DNA from: Sporosarcina sp. | Lineage (GTDB): Bacteria > Bacillota > Bacilli > Bacillales_A > Planococcaceae | Assembly: GCA_029263895.1 (NCBI GenBank) | Contig: JARIDO010000027.1 | Coordinates: 60,924 to 124,923, forward strand | DNA: 64,000 nt | Direction of reading: 5' to 3' | Shown: one piece after another, positions 24,641 to 39,059 of the stretch | How the letters are laid out: each line of letters begins with the position of its first letter | How positions within the stretch are numbered: the stretch's first letter is position 1 | The notes under the pieces: generated by a model | Databases searched by the model: none | The model's input: only the letters and a program-made list of their open reading frames with translations | Told to the model about the DNA's origin: nothing | Program-made: the position numbers and the translations under genes

Positions 24641-25929
24641 AGAAAAATAAAAAGAAGTTCGGTCTTAAGTTTAAACTTGTTTTATTTGTTGCTGTACTTG
24701 CAATCGTGACTTATTCAACAAGCGCATTTTTCATCAATATTTTACAACCGAAATTTTTCCCTAATTTTAATGAACTTAGTTTTGAAGTGATGACATATGC
24801 AATGGGCATTTTCTGGTCTGCTGTATTAGCTGCGGTATTCGGTTCGATTTTAGTGAAGCCACTACAAAACTTAGAAGCAGCAGCAATTCAAGTTGCAGAA
24901 GGTAAAATTGGTAAAGACATTGAGTTACCAAACTCTTCCGATGAAATTCGTTCTGTAGCGGAAGCGTTTAAACATATGGTTCTTAATTTAAGAACGATTG
25001 TTGGGCAAATTGAAACGAACTTTGAAAAAACGGCTTCAACTGTTGACCAGTTATCAGATGAAACAGGAACGGCTGCAAAACAAGCCGATGCAGTAGCGAC
25101 AACAATTATGGAAATTTCAGCTGGCGCAGAAGAATCTGCAGTATCTATTCAACAAACAGCAGAAGCGATAGAAGATGTTAGACTGCTTGCCGTTGAAGTT
25201 AGTAATCGTTCAGAAGAGTCGAGTGAACGTTCAAAAGAAATGCTAACCGAACTAAAACGAACAACAGAAGTATTCCGAACATTAGTTGGTGGAATTAGGG
25301 ATATGTCAAGGCAAAGCGAATTATCACTTAGTACAATTCGGCAACTTGATGAAAATGCGCAAAAGATTGGTGAAATTGTTCAACTGGTCGGCAATATCGC
25401 TGCACAAACGAACCTACTAGCGCTAAACGCCTCTATAGAAGCAGCACGTGCAGGAGAACACGGTAAAGGATTTGCGGTAGTCGCTGAAGAGGTCCGCGTG
25501 TTGGCAGATGAAAGTGCTAAAGCTGTCCAAGGAATTTCTGCACTTGTTGTAACAATTCAATCCGATGTTTCAAAAGTTGTAAATGAAATGGAGCAACAAG
25601 TAAAAACAGCTGCAAATGAAGCGAGTCGTGCAAACGAAACAAGTGAAAATGTTGAAGCGATGTCGACGAAAGTAAACGGCATGGCAGATTCTGTTATAGA
25701 AATTAAAAAGTTTGTAGAGCTACAATTAGCGAATATTGAAACGACTGCTCGTCAATCGCAAGAAGTCGCAGCTATTGCAGAAGAAACATCTGCGAGTGCT
25801 GAAGAAGTTAGAGCGACAACTGATGAGCAAGTTCATTCGATTGAAAAAGCTGACGCAATGGCTGTCGAGCTTAAAAAACAATCAGAAGAGCTATACAATG
25901 TCATCAACCAGTTTGATCGTACAACGTAA
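24637..25929 (+). CDS. Methyl-accepting chemotaxis protein with a very short extracytoplasmic loop
   Basis: Two TMs, HAMP, signalling hairpin ([40 protein letters not shown]); ATGA overlap with ywlE. Confidence 0.93.
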   Translation: MKKNKKKFGLKFKLVLFVAVLAIVTYSTSAFFINILQPKFFPNFNELSFEVMTYAMGIFWSAVLAAVFGSILVKPLQNLEAAAIQVAEGKIGKDIELPNSSDEIRSVAEAFKHMVLNLRTIVGQIETNFEKTASTVDQLSDETGTAAKQADAVATTIMEISAGAEESAVSIQQTAEAIEDVRLLAVEVSNRSEESSERSKEMLTELKRTTEVFRTLVGGIRDMSRQSELSLSTIRQLDENAQKIGEIVQLVGNIAAQTNLLALNASIEAARAGEHGKGFAVVAEEVRVLADESAKAVQGISALVVTIQSDVSKVVNEMEQQVKTAANEASRANETSENVEAMSTKVNGMADSVIEIKKFVELQLANIETTARQSQEVAAIAEETSASAEEVRATTDEQVHSIEKADAMAVELKKQSEELYNVINQFDRTT

Positions 25930-25939
25930 AACTTTTCAA

Positions 25940-25977
25940 ACACAGTACACATTTAAAGAGTGTACTGTGTTTTTTTG
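25940..25977 (+). terminator. Terminator after MCP gene
   Basis: ACACAGTACAC...GTGTACTGTGT then T7. Confidence 0.9.
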
Positions 25978-26028
25978 GGGGAAAAATGATAGAATGAGTT
26001 GTGAGTATATTAAGAAAAGAGGGACGTA

Positions 26029-26466
26029 ATGAAAATCGCGATTTCTTCAGATCACGGCGGTAATAATCTACGTCGTGAAATTATTGAATTACTAGCAGAA
26101 AAAGGTCTGGAATACGAAGACCTCGGTCCAAAAGATGATGAATCAGTTGATTATCCGGATTACGCGAAACCTGTTGCGGATGGTGTTGCTTCAGGTAATT
26201 TTGACCGTGGAATTTTAATTTGCGGTACTGGAATCGGCATGTCGATTGCTGCTAACAAAGTGAAGGGCATTCGATGCGCACTTGTGCACGATGTATTTAG
26301 TGCGAAAGCAACGAGAGAACATAACGACACGAACGTTCTTGCGATGGGTGAACGCGTGATAGGTCCAGGACTAGCAAGAGAAATCGTGTCAACATGGTTG
26401 AGCACACCTTTTAGTGGTGGCCGTCATGAACGCCGTATAGAAAAGTTAATAGAGCTCGAAGGATGA
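26029..26466 (+). CDS. rpiB: Ribose-5-phosphate isomerase B
   Basis: MKIAISSDHGGNNLRREI, GILICGTGIGMSIAANKVKGIRCAL. Confidence 0.95.
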   Translation: MKIAISSDHGGNNLRREIIELLAEKGLEYEDLGPKDDESVDYPDYAKPVADGVASGNFDRGILICGTGIGMSIAANKVKGIRCALVHDVFSAKATREHNDTNVLAMGERVIGPGLAREIVSTWLSTPFSGGRHERRIEKLIELEG

Positions 26467-26486
26467 AGTGACGAGGTGATAACAAA

Positions 26487-27053
26487 ATGGATGCATTGAA
26501 CGTATGGCAACTTCAGATAGAACAGTTGTTATCTGAGATGGCCGAACAAGCTAGCCCAAAACACGGAACGGTTTTTGTAGTAGGGTGCTCCACTTCAGAA
26601 ATTGTTGGAAAACGTATTGGTACTGGGGGCGGTACAGAAGTAGCGGAAGTGCTTTTTGCACCTTTGTTACGTTTTGCTGAAGTATATAATGTTCATTTGG
26701 CTTTCCAAGGCTGTGAACATATTAATCGTGCATTAACGATTGAACGTCGCACAGCAGAGAAGTTCAATTTGGACATTGTATCAGTTATTCCAGCGATTAA
26801 TGCAGGTGGCTCTATGTCTGCTTATGCTTATCAAAACATGCAAGACCCGGTTGTTGTTGAAACAATCCAAGCAAGTGCTGGAATTGATATAGGACAAACT
26901 CTAATTGGGATGCACTTAAAGACGGTCGCTGTACCAATCCGAACGTCCATCAAACAAATTGGAGAAGCAATTGTTACTGCTGCAACAACTAGACCGAAAC
27001 TCATTGGCGGAGATCGGGCGATATATTCAGATCCAACACTTTTTGATAGATAG
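26487..27053 (+). CDS. ywlG: TIGR01440/DUF436 family protein (YwlG-like)
   Basis: GCSTSEIVGKRIGTGGG, FQGCEHINRALTIER; synteny rpiB-ywlG-glyA. Confidence 0.88.
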   Translation: MDALNVWQLQIEQLLSEMAEQASPKHGTVFVVGCSTSEIVGKRIGTGGGTEVAEVLFAPLLRFAEVYNVHLAFQGCEHINRALTIERRTAEKFNLDIVSVIPAINAGGSMSAYAYQNMQDPVVVETIQASAGIDIGQTLIGMHLKTVAVPIRTSIKQIGEAIVTAATTRPKLIGGDRAIYSDPTLFDR

Positions 27054-27108
27054 TACTTGTAAGGGAAATTCATTCTAAAATAGAAAATAGAAAAGGGGAA
27101 ATGACGAG

Positions 27109-28362
27109 ATGGATTTGACGAATGTGAAACGTGCAGATGAAGCAGTATTCGAAGCTATAATGGCTGAAAAGAAGCGGCAAAATAGCAATATTGAATTAAT
27201 TGCATCTGAAAACTTTGTAACAGAAGCTGTTATGGAAGCGCAAGGTTCATACTTAACAAATAAGTACGCAGAAGGCTACCCGGGTAAACGCTATTACGGT
27301 GGTTGTGAACATGTTGACGTCGTCGAAAATATCGCGAGAGATCGTTTGAAAGAAATCTTTGGCGCGGCATACGCAAATGTTCAGCCTCATTCAGGTGCTC
27401 AAGCGAACATGGCAGTCTATTTCACCGTTTTAGAACCAGGCGATACTGTTTTAGGTATGAATCTATCTCATGGTGGCCATTTAACACATGGTAGCCCGGT
27501 GAACTTTTCTGGCGTTCTATACAACTTTGTTGACTATGGAGTAAATGAAGAAGATGAACTAATCGATTACGAGGATGTTCGTCAAAAAGCACTCGAGCAC
27601 AAGCCGAAAATGATTGTAGCTGGCGCAAGTGCGTATCCACGTGAAATCGACTTCGCAAAGTTCCGTGAAATTGCAGACGAAGTAGGCGCTTATTTATTTG
27701 TAGATATGGCTCATATTGCTGGTCTTGTAGCGGTCGGTGAGCACCCGAACCCCGTACCGCATGCACACTTTGTAACATCAACAACACATAAAACACTTCG
27801 TGGACCGCGTGGCGGGCTCATTCTAGTGAACGAAGAATTTGCAGAAGAATTCGGGCGCAAACTCGACAAATCTATTTTTCCTGGAATTCAAGGCGGTCCA
27901 CTTATGCATGTAATCGCAGCAAAAGCTGTCGCATTCGGCGAAGCGCTACAACCTGAATTTAAGACATATATTCAACAAGTGAAGAAGAATGCCCAAGCAC
28001 TTGCTAAAGCATTTATCGAAGAAGGCATTGACATTGTATCAGGTGGAACAGACAATCACCTATTACTTGTCAATCTTCGTTCACTGAATATAACAGGTAA
28101 AATCGCAGAACACGTTTTGGACGAAGTCGGAATCACTGTCAATAAAAACACAATACCTTTCGACACAGAGAGTCCATTCGTTACATCAGGTATTCGAATC
28201 GGTACACCTGCTGTCACAACAAGAGGTTTCAAAGAAGAGGAAATGAAAGAAATTGCCTCTATTATTGCTAAACTACTAAAAAATCATGAAGATGAAAACA
28301 TTAAAAAAGAATCTTATGAGCGCGTTATCGCACTAACAGATAAATTTCCGCTATATGCATAA
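27109..28362 (+). CDS. glyA: Serine hydroxymethyltransferase
   Basis: [34 protein letters not shown]. Confidence 0.97.
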   Translation: MDLTNVKRADEAVFEAIMAEKKRQNSNIELIASENFVTEAVMEAQGSYLTNKYAEGYPGKRYYGGCEHVDVVENIARDRLKEIFGAAYANVQPHSGAQANMAVYFTVLEPGDTVLGMNLSHGGHLTHGSPVNFSGVLYNFVDYGVNEEDELIDYEDVRQKALEHKPKMIVAGASAYPREIDFAKFREIADEVGAYLFVDMAHIAGLVAVGEHPNPVPHAHFVTSTTHKTLRGPRGGLILVNEEFAEEFGRKLDKSIFPGIQGGPLMHVIAAKAVAFGEALQPEFKTYIQQVKKNAQALAKAFIEEGIDIVSGGTDNHLLLVNLRSLNITGKIAEHVLDEVGITVNKNTIPFDTESPFVTSGIRIGTPAVTTRGFKEEEMKEIASIIAKLLKNHEDENIKKESYERVIALTDKFPLYA

Positions 28363-28364
28363 CA

Positions 28365-28392
28365 AAATCTCCCCCGTTATGGGGGAGATTTT
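28365..28392 (+). terminator. Terminator after glyA
   Basis: AAATCTCCCCC-GTTAT-GGGGGAGATTTT. Confidence 0.9.
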
Positions 28393-28417
28393 ACTATGAG
28401 AAATAATATAATATGAT

Positions 28418-28528
28418 CCCGCGCTTGTGAAATTGCGTTTGCGCCCGCAAAGTTGTTCAAACGCCCGAAAGTGTATCTCGCGCGCCCGCAAAGTTGCGCA
28501 AACGCCCGAAAAGTTTCGCGCGCGTGTC
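28418..28528 (+). repeat. 41-bp tandem array, locus B (2 clear units plus degenerate flanks)
   Basis: GCCCG cores at 28443/28463 and 28484/28504: 20-bp half spacing, exact 41-bp unit step. Confidence 0.85.
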
Positions 28529-28663
28529 ACTATAAAATACAACAAGTGAAACACTCAAAAAATTCTTCATTTATAAATATCTCTTAACGTTTACCATCTC
28601 GATGACGAAAATCATTTCTTTCTGTTATAATGAACAGGACATTTCGAAAAGGAGCGATACTAT

Positions 28664-29293
28664 ATGCCAAAAGTACACGTTTTTGATCATCCGTTGATTC
28701 AGCACAAACTAACGTATATACGAGATATTAACACTGGGACAAAAGAGTTTAGAGAATTAGTTGATGAGGTTGCAACATTAATGGCTTATGAAATCACACG
28801 TGAACTTCCTTTGAAAGAAGTGGAAGTGGAGACGCCGGTTTGTAAAGCGAAAACAAATGTACTTGCTGGTAAAAAGTTAGGTATTGTACCGATTTTACGT
28901 GCGGGCATCGGTATGGTTGAAGGGATTCTAAATTTGATCCCTGCGGCAAAAGTTGGTCATATTGGGTTATACCGTGACCCTGAGACGTTTCAACCTATCG
29001 AATATTACGTGAAACTACCTTCTGATGTTTCTGAACGTGACTTTATTCTTGTTGACCCAATGTTAGCGACAGGTGGTTCTGCTCTTGCTGCTGTTGAGTC
29101 ACTAAAGAGTCGGGGGGCAAAGCATATTACATTTATGTGTTTAATTGCTGCTCCTGAAGGTGTAAAAGCGTTAACGGAAGCACATCCCGATGTAGATGTC
29201 TATATTGCAGCATTGGATGAAAAGTTAGATGAAAAAGGCTACATCGTACCAGGACTTGGTGATGCAGGCGATCGTCTGTTTGGAACAAAATGA
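28664..29293 (+). CDS. upp: Uracil phosphoribosyltransferase
   Basis: [30 protein letters not shown]. Confidence 0.96.
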   Translation: MPKVHVFDHPLIQHKLTYIRDINTGTKEFRELVDEVATLMAYEITRELPLKEVEVETPVCKAKTNVLAGKKLGIVPILRAGIGMVEGILNLIPAAKVGHIGLYRDPETFQPIEYYVKLPSDVSERDFILVDPMLATGGSALAAVESLKSRGAKHITFMCLIAAPEGVKALTEAHPDVDVYIAALDEKLDEKGYIVPGLGDAGDRLFGTK

Positions 29294-29312
29294 CTCGAGA
29301 GGCGTGAATGTT

Positions 29313-30434
29313 TTGACACGTAAATGGAAAGTAATGACGATTTTCGGAACGAGACCAGAGGCTATAAAAATGGCTCCTCTTGTTTTAGAATTAGAAAAGC
29401 ATCCAGATCAAATTGAATCGATTGTAACTGTGACAGCTCAACATCGACAAATGTTAGATCAAGTTCTTCATACATTTGGGATCACTCCAGATTACGACCT
29501 AAATATAATGAAAGATCGTCAAACATTAGTAGACGTTGCAACCCGTGGTCTTGAAGGACTCGATGGGATAATGAAAGAGGCGAAGCCTGATATTGTTCTC
29601 GTTCATGGTGATACTTCAACAACATTTATTGGCAGTTTGGCGGCATTTTACAATCAAATTTCAGTGGGGCATGTTGAAGCTGGTCTCAGAACGTGGGACA
29701 AATACTCTCCGTATCCAGAGGAGATGAATCGTCAATTAACAGGCGTGATTGCAGACCTTCATTTCTCGCCGACTGAAAAGTCAGCACAAAACTTGTTAGA
29801 TGAAGGTAAAACGCAGGAAAGAATCTTTGTAACAGGTAATACAGCGATTGATGCGCTTCAAACAACGGTTCTTGAAAAATACAATCATCCTGTTTTGGAT
29901 AAAATCGGTTCGGACAAACTCATATTATTGACTGCACATCGCAGAGAAAACTTAGGCGAGCCAATGCGTAATATGTTCCGTGCCATTAATCGATTACTTG
30001 CTGAACATGATGACATTCAGGTCATCTATCCAGTGCATATGAATCCGGCTGTTCGTGAGGTTGCAGATGAGTTATTAGGGAACAATAATAGAATTCATTT
30101 AATTGAGCCTCTAGAAGTAATAGATTTCCATAACTTTGCAGCTAGATCTCATATCATCTTGACAGATTCTGGAGGTATTCAAGAAGAAGCACCATCTCTT
30201 GGTAAACCTGTCATTGTCTTAAGAGATACAACTGAACGTCCGGAAGGAATCGAAGCCGGTACTTTGAAATTAGCTGGCACTGATGAAGAAACAATTTATA
30301 ACTTGACGAATGAGTTGTTATTGAATGAGGAAGAATACAAGAAAATGGCGCATGCCTCAAATCCGTATGGAGATGGTCAAGCTTCTCGTAGAATCGTTGA
30401 AACATTGCTAAATTATTTATCTTCGTTGAGATAA
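29313..30434 (+). CDS. mnaA: UDP-N-acetylglucosamine 2-epimerase
   Basis: TIFGTRPEAIKMAPLV, VHGDTSTTF, DSGGIQEEAPSLGKPV; TTG start 29313 (inferred). Confidence 0.93.
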   Translation: MTRKWKVMTIFGTRPEAIKMAPLVLELEKHPDQIESIVTVTAQHRQMLDQVLHTFGITPDYDLNIMKDRQTLVDVATRGLEGLDGIMKEAKPDIVLVHGDTSTTFIGSLAAFYNQISVGHVEAGLRTWDKYSPYPEEMNRQLTGVIADLHFSPTEKSAQNLLDEGKTQERIFVTGNTAIDALQTTVLEKYNHPVLDKIGSDKLILLTAHRRENLGEPMRNMFRAINRLLAEHDDIQVIYPVHMNPAVREVADELLGNNNRIHLIEPLEVIDFHNFAARSHIILTDSGGIQEEAPSLGKPVIVLRDTTERPEGIEAGTLKLAGTDEETIYNLTNELLLNEEEYKKMAHASNPYGDGQASRRIVETLLNYLSSLR

Positions 30435-30599
30435 AAGAAGAATGCGGATACCGACTTCTAATGTTCGACTGAATAAGTAATTAGAACTAAAGTTATCTCA
30501 TATGACGCCACCTTTGTGGGAAGATTATGAAAATAGCATTCCAATTTTGTCGATTGTTTGACAATATTTATAGTTTGTGAAGAATTTCACGGGAATCAA

Positions 30600-30628
30600 T
30601 TGACATCAATTTTTGGCTATTGTATGCT
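30600..30628 (+). promoter_or_regulatory. Candidate SigA promoter for the atp operon
   Basis: TTGACA (30600-05), 17-bp spacer, TATGCT (30623-28); about 350 bp upstream of atpI. Confidence 0.55.
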
Positions 30629-30977
30629 TACAAAGGTTAATGATGATAGGGTTTCACACATAATTGAAACAATTCTGCAACTGTCGATGTAAAGATATTG
30701 CAACTATCTTGTCTTTACACATTGAAAATGTAGAATAGCTTCGATTTCTAGATTGTGGATATCTTTATCTTATTGTATTATTCACTGGTTTACTTACCAT
30801 ACGACACCACTCGCGCAACTTTTAGGTTCAATCCGTTTCAAAGTCTATGCTTGCATGTGGCTGGGATATGTAACGTGAACCCCTCGCTTTTTCCATAAGT
30901 TCAGTTTGCAACTTCATTGAAACGTTGTTGTGATGTAGCATACAATTCCAAAATATGTGTCGGGAGAATAACTTACC

Positions 30978-31349
30978 ATGCAAACTTTGCAAGAAATTTT
31001 TAAAAAGCAAAAGAAAGCACTCTTTTTTTGTTTAGCATTGTTTGTTTTAGGTTGGGGATTTACTGAGTATAAGACAGTTTTCGCTGGTTTAATACTGGGG
31101 TCTTTGTTTGGATTGTATAATTTTTTAATTCTTGTCCGTAATATGGAAAGAACTGAACGGAAGTTTTCGGAAGGTAAGCAAAGTATATCGCTTGGGACTG
31201 CGTTTCGTTTCGCATCTGGAATAGCTGCGGTTGCATTAGCTACTGCGATGCCGAGACATTTTGACTTGATCGGTACGGTTATCGGTTTTGCGATACCATA
31301 CATACTCCTATTATTGGAGAGGATCATATACCACGTAAGACATCAATAA
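30978..31349 (+). CDS. atpI: ATP synthase subunit I
   Basis: Four-TM small protein immediately upstream of atpB. Confidence 0.85.
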   Translation: MQTLQEIFKKQKKALFFCLALFVLGWGFTEYKTVFAGLILGSLFGLYNFLILVRNMERTERKFSEGKQSISLGTAFRFASGIAAVALATAMPRHFDLIGTVIGFAIPYILLLLERIIYHVRHQ

Positions 31350-31399
31350 AGCTTTGCCGCAATTGTGGAACGAATCGTAAAAACTTGACTTAATTCTGA

Positions 31400-32149
<750 letters not shown>

Positions 32150-32158
32150 GCATATAAT

Positions 32159-32174
32159 GCCCGGATAACCGGGC
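32159..32174 (+). other. Intercistronic hairpin upstream of atpE
   Basis: GCCCGG-ATAA-CCGGGC perfect dyad. Confidence 0.7.
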
Positions 32175-32202
32175 GACAAAACAAAAAAACAGAAAATATT
32201 AG

Positions 32203-32430
<228 letters not shown>

Positions 32431-32457
32431 GTAGTACACTACGAAGTAATGTCTTTA

Positions 32458-32493
32458 AATGGCGAAGAACGTACGATGTAGTCCTTCGCCATT
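32458..32493 (+). other. Intercistronic hairpin downstream of atpE
   Basis: AATGGCGAAG...CTTCGCCATT 10-bp perfect dyad. Confidence 0.7.
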
Positions 32494-32561
32494 CCTTTAT
32501 GTAGATAAGCAAATCATTCAAATTTAAAGAGATATGAGCTCTTGAAGGGAGTGAAACAATC

Positions 32562-33116
32562 GTGTTTTTGGATACCTTCGCCTTACTAGCGGCAGATGGT
32601 GGAGCTACTAGTGGAATGGCACAATTAAATAAGAACCTAAACTTAGGCGATATTATCGTCACGGTTTCGTTTTTCATAATACTCATGTTGCTTCTCAAGA
32701 AGTATGCGTGGGGACCACTTATGGGCATAATGGATCAACGAGCTCAAATGATTTCAAATGAAATCGAAGCAGCTGAAAAAAGTCGTTTGGAGTCACAACA
32801 ACTTCTTGAAGAACAACGCCGGTTGTTGAAAGAAGCAAGTGATAACGCGCTAGCGATTGTTGAAAATGCTCGAACACAAAGTGAAATACAAAGTAATGAA
32901 TTAATGAACACTGCCCGCGCAGAAGTAAAACGCATGAAAGAAGCTGGATTGCTTGAGATTGCAACAGAAAAAGAAAAAGCGGTAGCGGCAGTACGTGAAG
33001 AATTCGTTTCACTTTCAATCCTTGCAGCGTCTAAAGTTCTTGGGAAGGAAATTTCCGAAGAGGATAACCGCGCATTGATTGAAGAAACGATTGTGAAGGC
33101 AGGCGAAGGGCGATGA
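32562..33116 (+). CDS. atpF: ATP synthase F0 subunit b
   Basis: N-terminal TM plus long coiled coil; operon position. Confidence 0.95.
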   Translation: MFLDTFALLAADGGATSGMAQLNKNLNLGDIIVTVSFFIILMLLLKKYAWGPLMGIMDQRAQMISNEIEAAEKSRLESQQLLEEQRRLLKEASDNALAIVENARTQSEIQSNELMNTARAEVKRMKEAGLLEIATEKEKAVAAVREEFVSLSILAASKVLGKEISEEDNRALIEETIVKAGEGR

Positions 33117-33652
33117 GCCAATCGGTTGCAGCTAAACGTTATGCATTAGCATTGTTTGAACTTGCTCAAAAAAATGGACAAACTGGTGAAGTTCATGAAG
33201 ATCTTCTTGAATTGAAAAAAGTTTTCCAAGACAACAAAGAACTTGGTCAATTACTAGGATCTCCTAGATTGTCAGGTCTTAAAAAGAAGGCAATGCTTGC
33301 AGAATTATTCAAAGGTGCTAATCCGCTTGTATTGAATACAATGTCAGTATTGCTTGATCGGAAACGTATGGATGAAATTGTCCATGTTGTTGAAGAATAT
33401 AACGGATATGCAAATGAAGCTGCTGGTGTTGCAGATGCAAAAGTGTACTCTACACGCTCACTTTCTGCAGAAGAAACACAAGCTATTTCTAGCGTTTTTG
33501 CAAAGAATATCGGAAAATTATCATTACGTATCGAAAACATTATTGATCCAAGTCTACTTGGGGGCATTCGTCTTCAAATCGGCAATCGAATCTACGACAG
33601 CAGCGTAAGCGGTAAGCTTGAGCGACTGAAACGGGATCTAATTGGATCTTAA
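33113..33652 (+). CDS. atpH: ATP synthase F1 delta subunit
   Basis: OSCP-like; C-terminal IDPSLLGGIRLQIGNRIYDSSVSGKLERLK. Confidence 0.95.
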   Translation: MSQSVAAKRYALALFELAQKNGQTGEVHEDLLELKKVFQDNKELGQLLGSPRLSGLKKKAMLAELFKGANPLVLNTMSVLLDRKRMDEIVHVVEEYNGYANEAAGVADAKVYSTRSLSAEETQAISSVFAKNIGKLSLRIENIIDPSLLGGIRLQIGNRIYDSSVSGKLERLKRDLIGS

Positions 33653-33665
33653 ATTTGAAATTTGA

Positions 33666-35186
<1,521 letters not shown>

Positions 35187-35258
35187 TTAAAAGTGAAGTG
35201 AAGGACGGGAAACCATACCTTTACCTAAGATCAAACTAAACGATAAGGTGGTGAATAG

Positions 35259-37572
<2,314 letters not shown>

Positions 37573-37630
37573 TTAACTTCTACAAACTCTGTTAATTGTG
37601 TAGACAGGATAAATATTATTTTATCAATTA

Positions 37631-37758
37631 ATTCAGTTTAACGTTTAGTTAAACTGAATCATAAGTAAGGCCTCCGGCGGATGTCACAGATTTTGAACGA
37701 TAAAAGTTGCACTTTTGCAATTTGAAAATCTGGATGCAATTACGCCGAGGCGTAATTG
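37631..37758 (+). repeat. Multi-palindrome spacer element inside the atp operon (atpD-atpC)
   Basis: ATTCAGTTTAAC/GTTAAACTGAAT (37631-37659); CAGATTTT...AAAATCTG; CAATTACGC-CGAG-GCGTAATTG (37737-37758). Confidence 0.65.
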
Positions 37759-37784
37759 ATTATGAGGGACCAGGAGGCAAATAT

Positions 37785-38189
37785 ATGAGCACAATGAAAG
37801 TGAATATCGTCACTCCAGACGGCCCTGTTAGTGAAACCGATGCGAATATGATTATTGCTGTTACCGAATCCGGTGAAATAGGGATTCTTCCCGGTCACAT
37901 CGCGATGGTAGCACCACTTCAAATTGGTGAGCTTCGCCTGATGATGGACGATTCAACAGAACATATTGCTGTAAATGGTGGGTTCTTAGAAGTTCGTCCA
38001 GACGTTGTTACTGTATTAGCGCAAAGTGCGGAAACAGCTTCTCACATTGATATTGCTCGTGCGAAAATGGCGGCGAAACGTGCAGAAGACGCATTGCGTT
38101 CAAAAACAGATGACGTGGACTTTAAAGCGATGGAACTAGGTCTGAAAAGAGCTATAAATCGTATTAATGTATATGGTTCTGGACAATAA
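37785..38189 (+). CDS. atpC: ATP synthase F1 epsilon subunit
   Basis: MKVNIVTPDGPVSETDANMIIAVTESGEIGILPGHIAMVAPL; start trimmed to ATG 37785. Confidence 0.96.
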   Translation: MSTMKVNIVTPDGPVSETDANMIIAVTESGEIGILPGHIAMVAPLQIGELRLMMDDSTEHIAVNGGFLEVRPDVVTVLAQSAETASHIDIARAKMAAKRAEDALRSKTDDVDFKAMELGLKRAINRINVYGSGQ

Positions 38190-38223
38190 GTCACTCAACT
38201 GTAAAAATGATTCTGTAATACTC

Positions 38224-38266
38224 AAAGGCGAACAGAGGTCGTTTCTTCTGTTCGCCTTTTTAAAAT
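38224..38266 (+). terminator. Terminator after atpC
   Basis: AAGGCGAACAGA...TTCTGTTCGCCTTTTT. Confidence 0.9.
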
Positions 38267-38328
38267 TAAAAAAGAAAATATTTACATTTTTAGAAAAAGA
38301 CTTGCTATATTATTAGGAGGAAATAACT

Positions 38329-38562
38329 ATGGATTCATTACTTTTGCACCAACCATTATTGGCGATTGCTTCACATCTTTTTTTCATGTCTATTGCATTT
38401 ATTGCATTACAAGCTGTAATGATTGAAAAAATAATAAAAAAAAACCACGTCATTAAAGCGCAGCTTCTCTTTATATTATTAAGTATTGTTATCGGTTGGG
38501 CAGTATCAAATTTCTTTTTGGAGATATCCTATTGGGCAGGAAGAGTCCCAAAAATGTTTTAA
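38329..38562 (+). CDS. ywzB: DUF1146 family membrane protein (YwzB-like)
   Basis: 77 aa, two TMs; located after atpC as in B. subtilis. Confidence 0.75.
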   Translation: MDSLLLHQPLLAIASHLFFMSIAFIALQAVMIEKIIKKNHVIKAQLLFILLSIVIGWAVSNFFLEISYWAGRVPKMF

Positions 38563-39059
38563 ATGTACGGTTCATTTGATCAAGTACATAGTATGTTTTT
38601 CATGCTATCTCCGCGTATTTGAATTGCAAATATGGGGAGATGGCATGCAGAAGAATGTTAATTTTAAGTAACAGGAGTATTACATCTTTGTGATTGTGAA
38701 TGCAAAGCAAGATGTTACTGCTATAATGAAACAGTTGGATATAGATACGATTAGTAAAGCTTTTATTTAAAAACACGGAAAAAATATCAAGTTTTTTTAA
38801 TGGAAAAGGTTTGTAGTTCTAAATGATAGGGAACTAACTTTACAGGTGCCGAAATACTTTACACGTAACACCAAAAGATAAGCTGTCACATATTATAGAC
38901 TACTTAACTGGATTAATTATGTAAATGATAGAATTAGCTTGTTTAATCGAAACGGACACTGTAAAATAGTATATGTTTTGAAATGGAAATTATGACAAGT
39001 GAAGTAAGAAAATAAAAATTAAATGAAAAGATACAACTTAGGAGTCGGAGGGACTTGTT

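Noticed and set aside
30502-30561. 19-codon ORF MTPPLWEDYENSIPILSIV in the atp leader
   Set aside because: No Shine-Dalgarno and it lies upstream of the best promoter; most likely chance.
30914-31327. 137-aa minus-strand ORF
   Set aside because: Antisense to atpI with no RBS; operon context supports the + strand gene.
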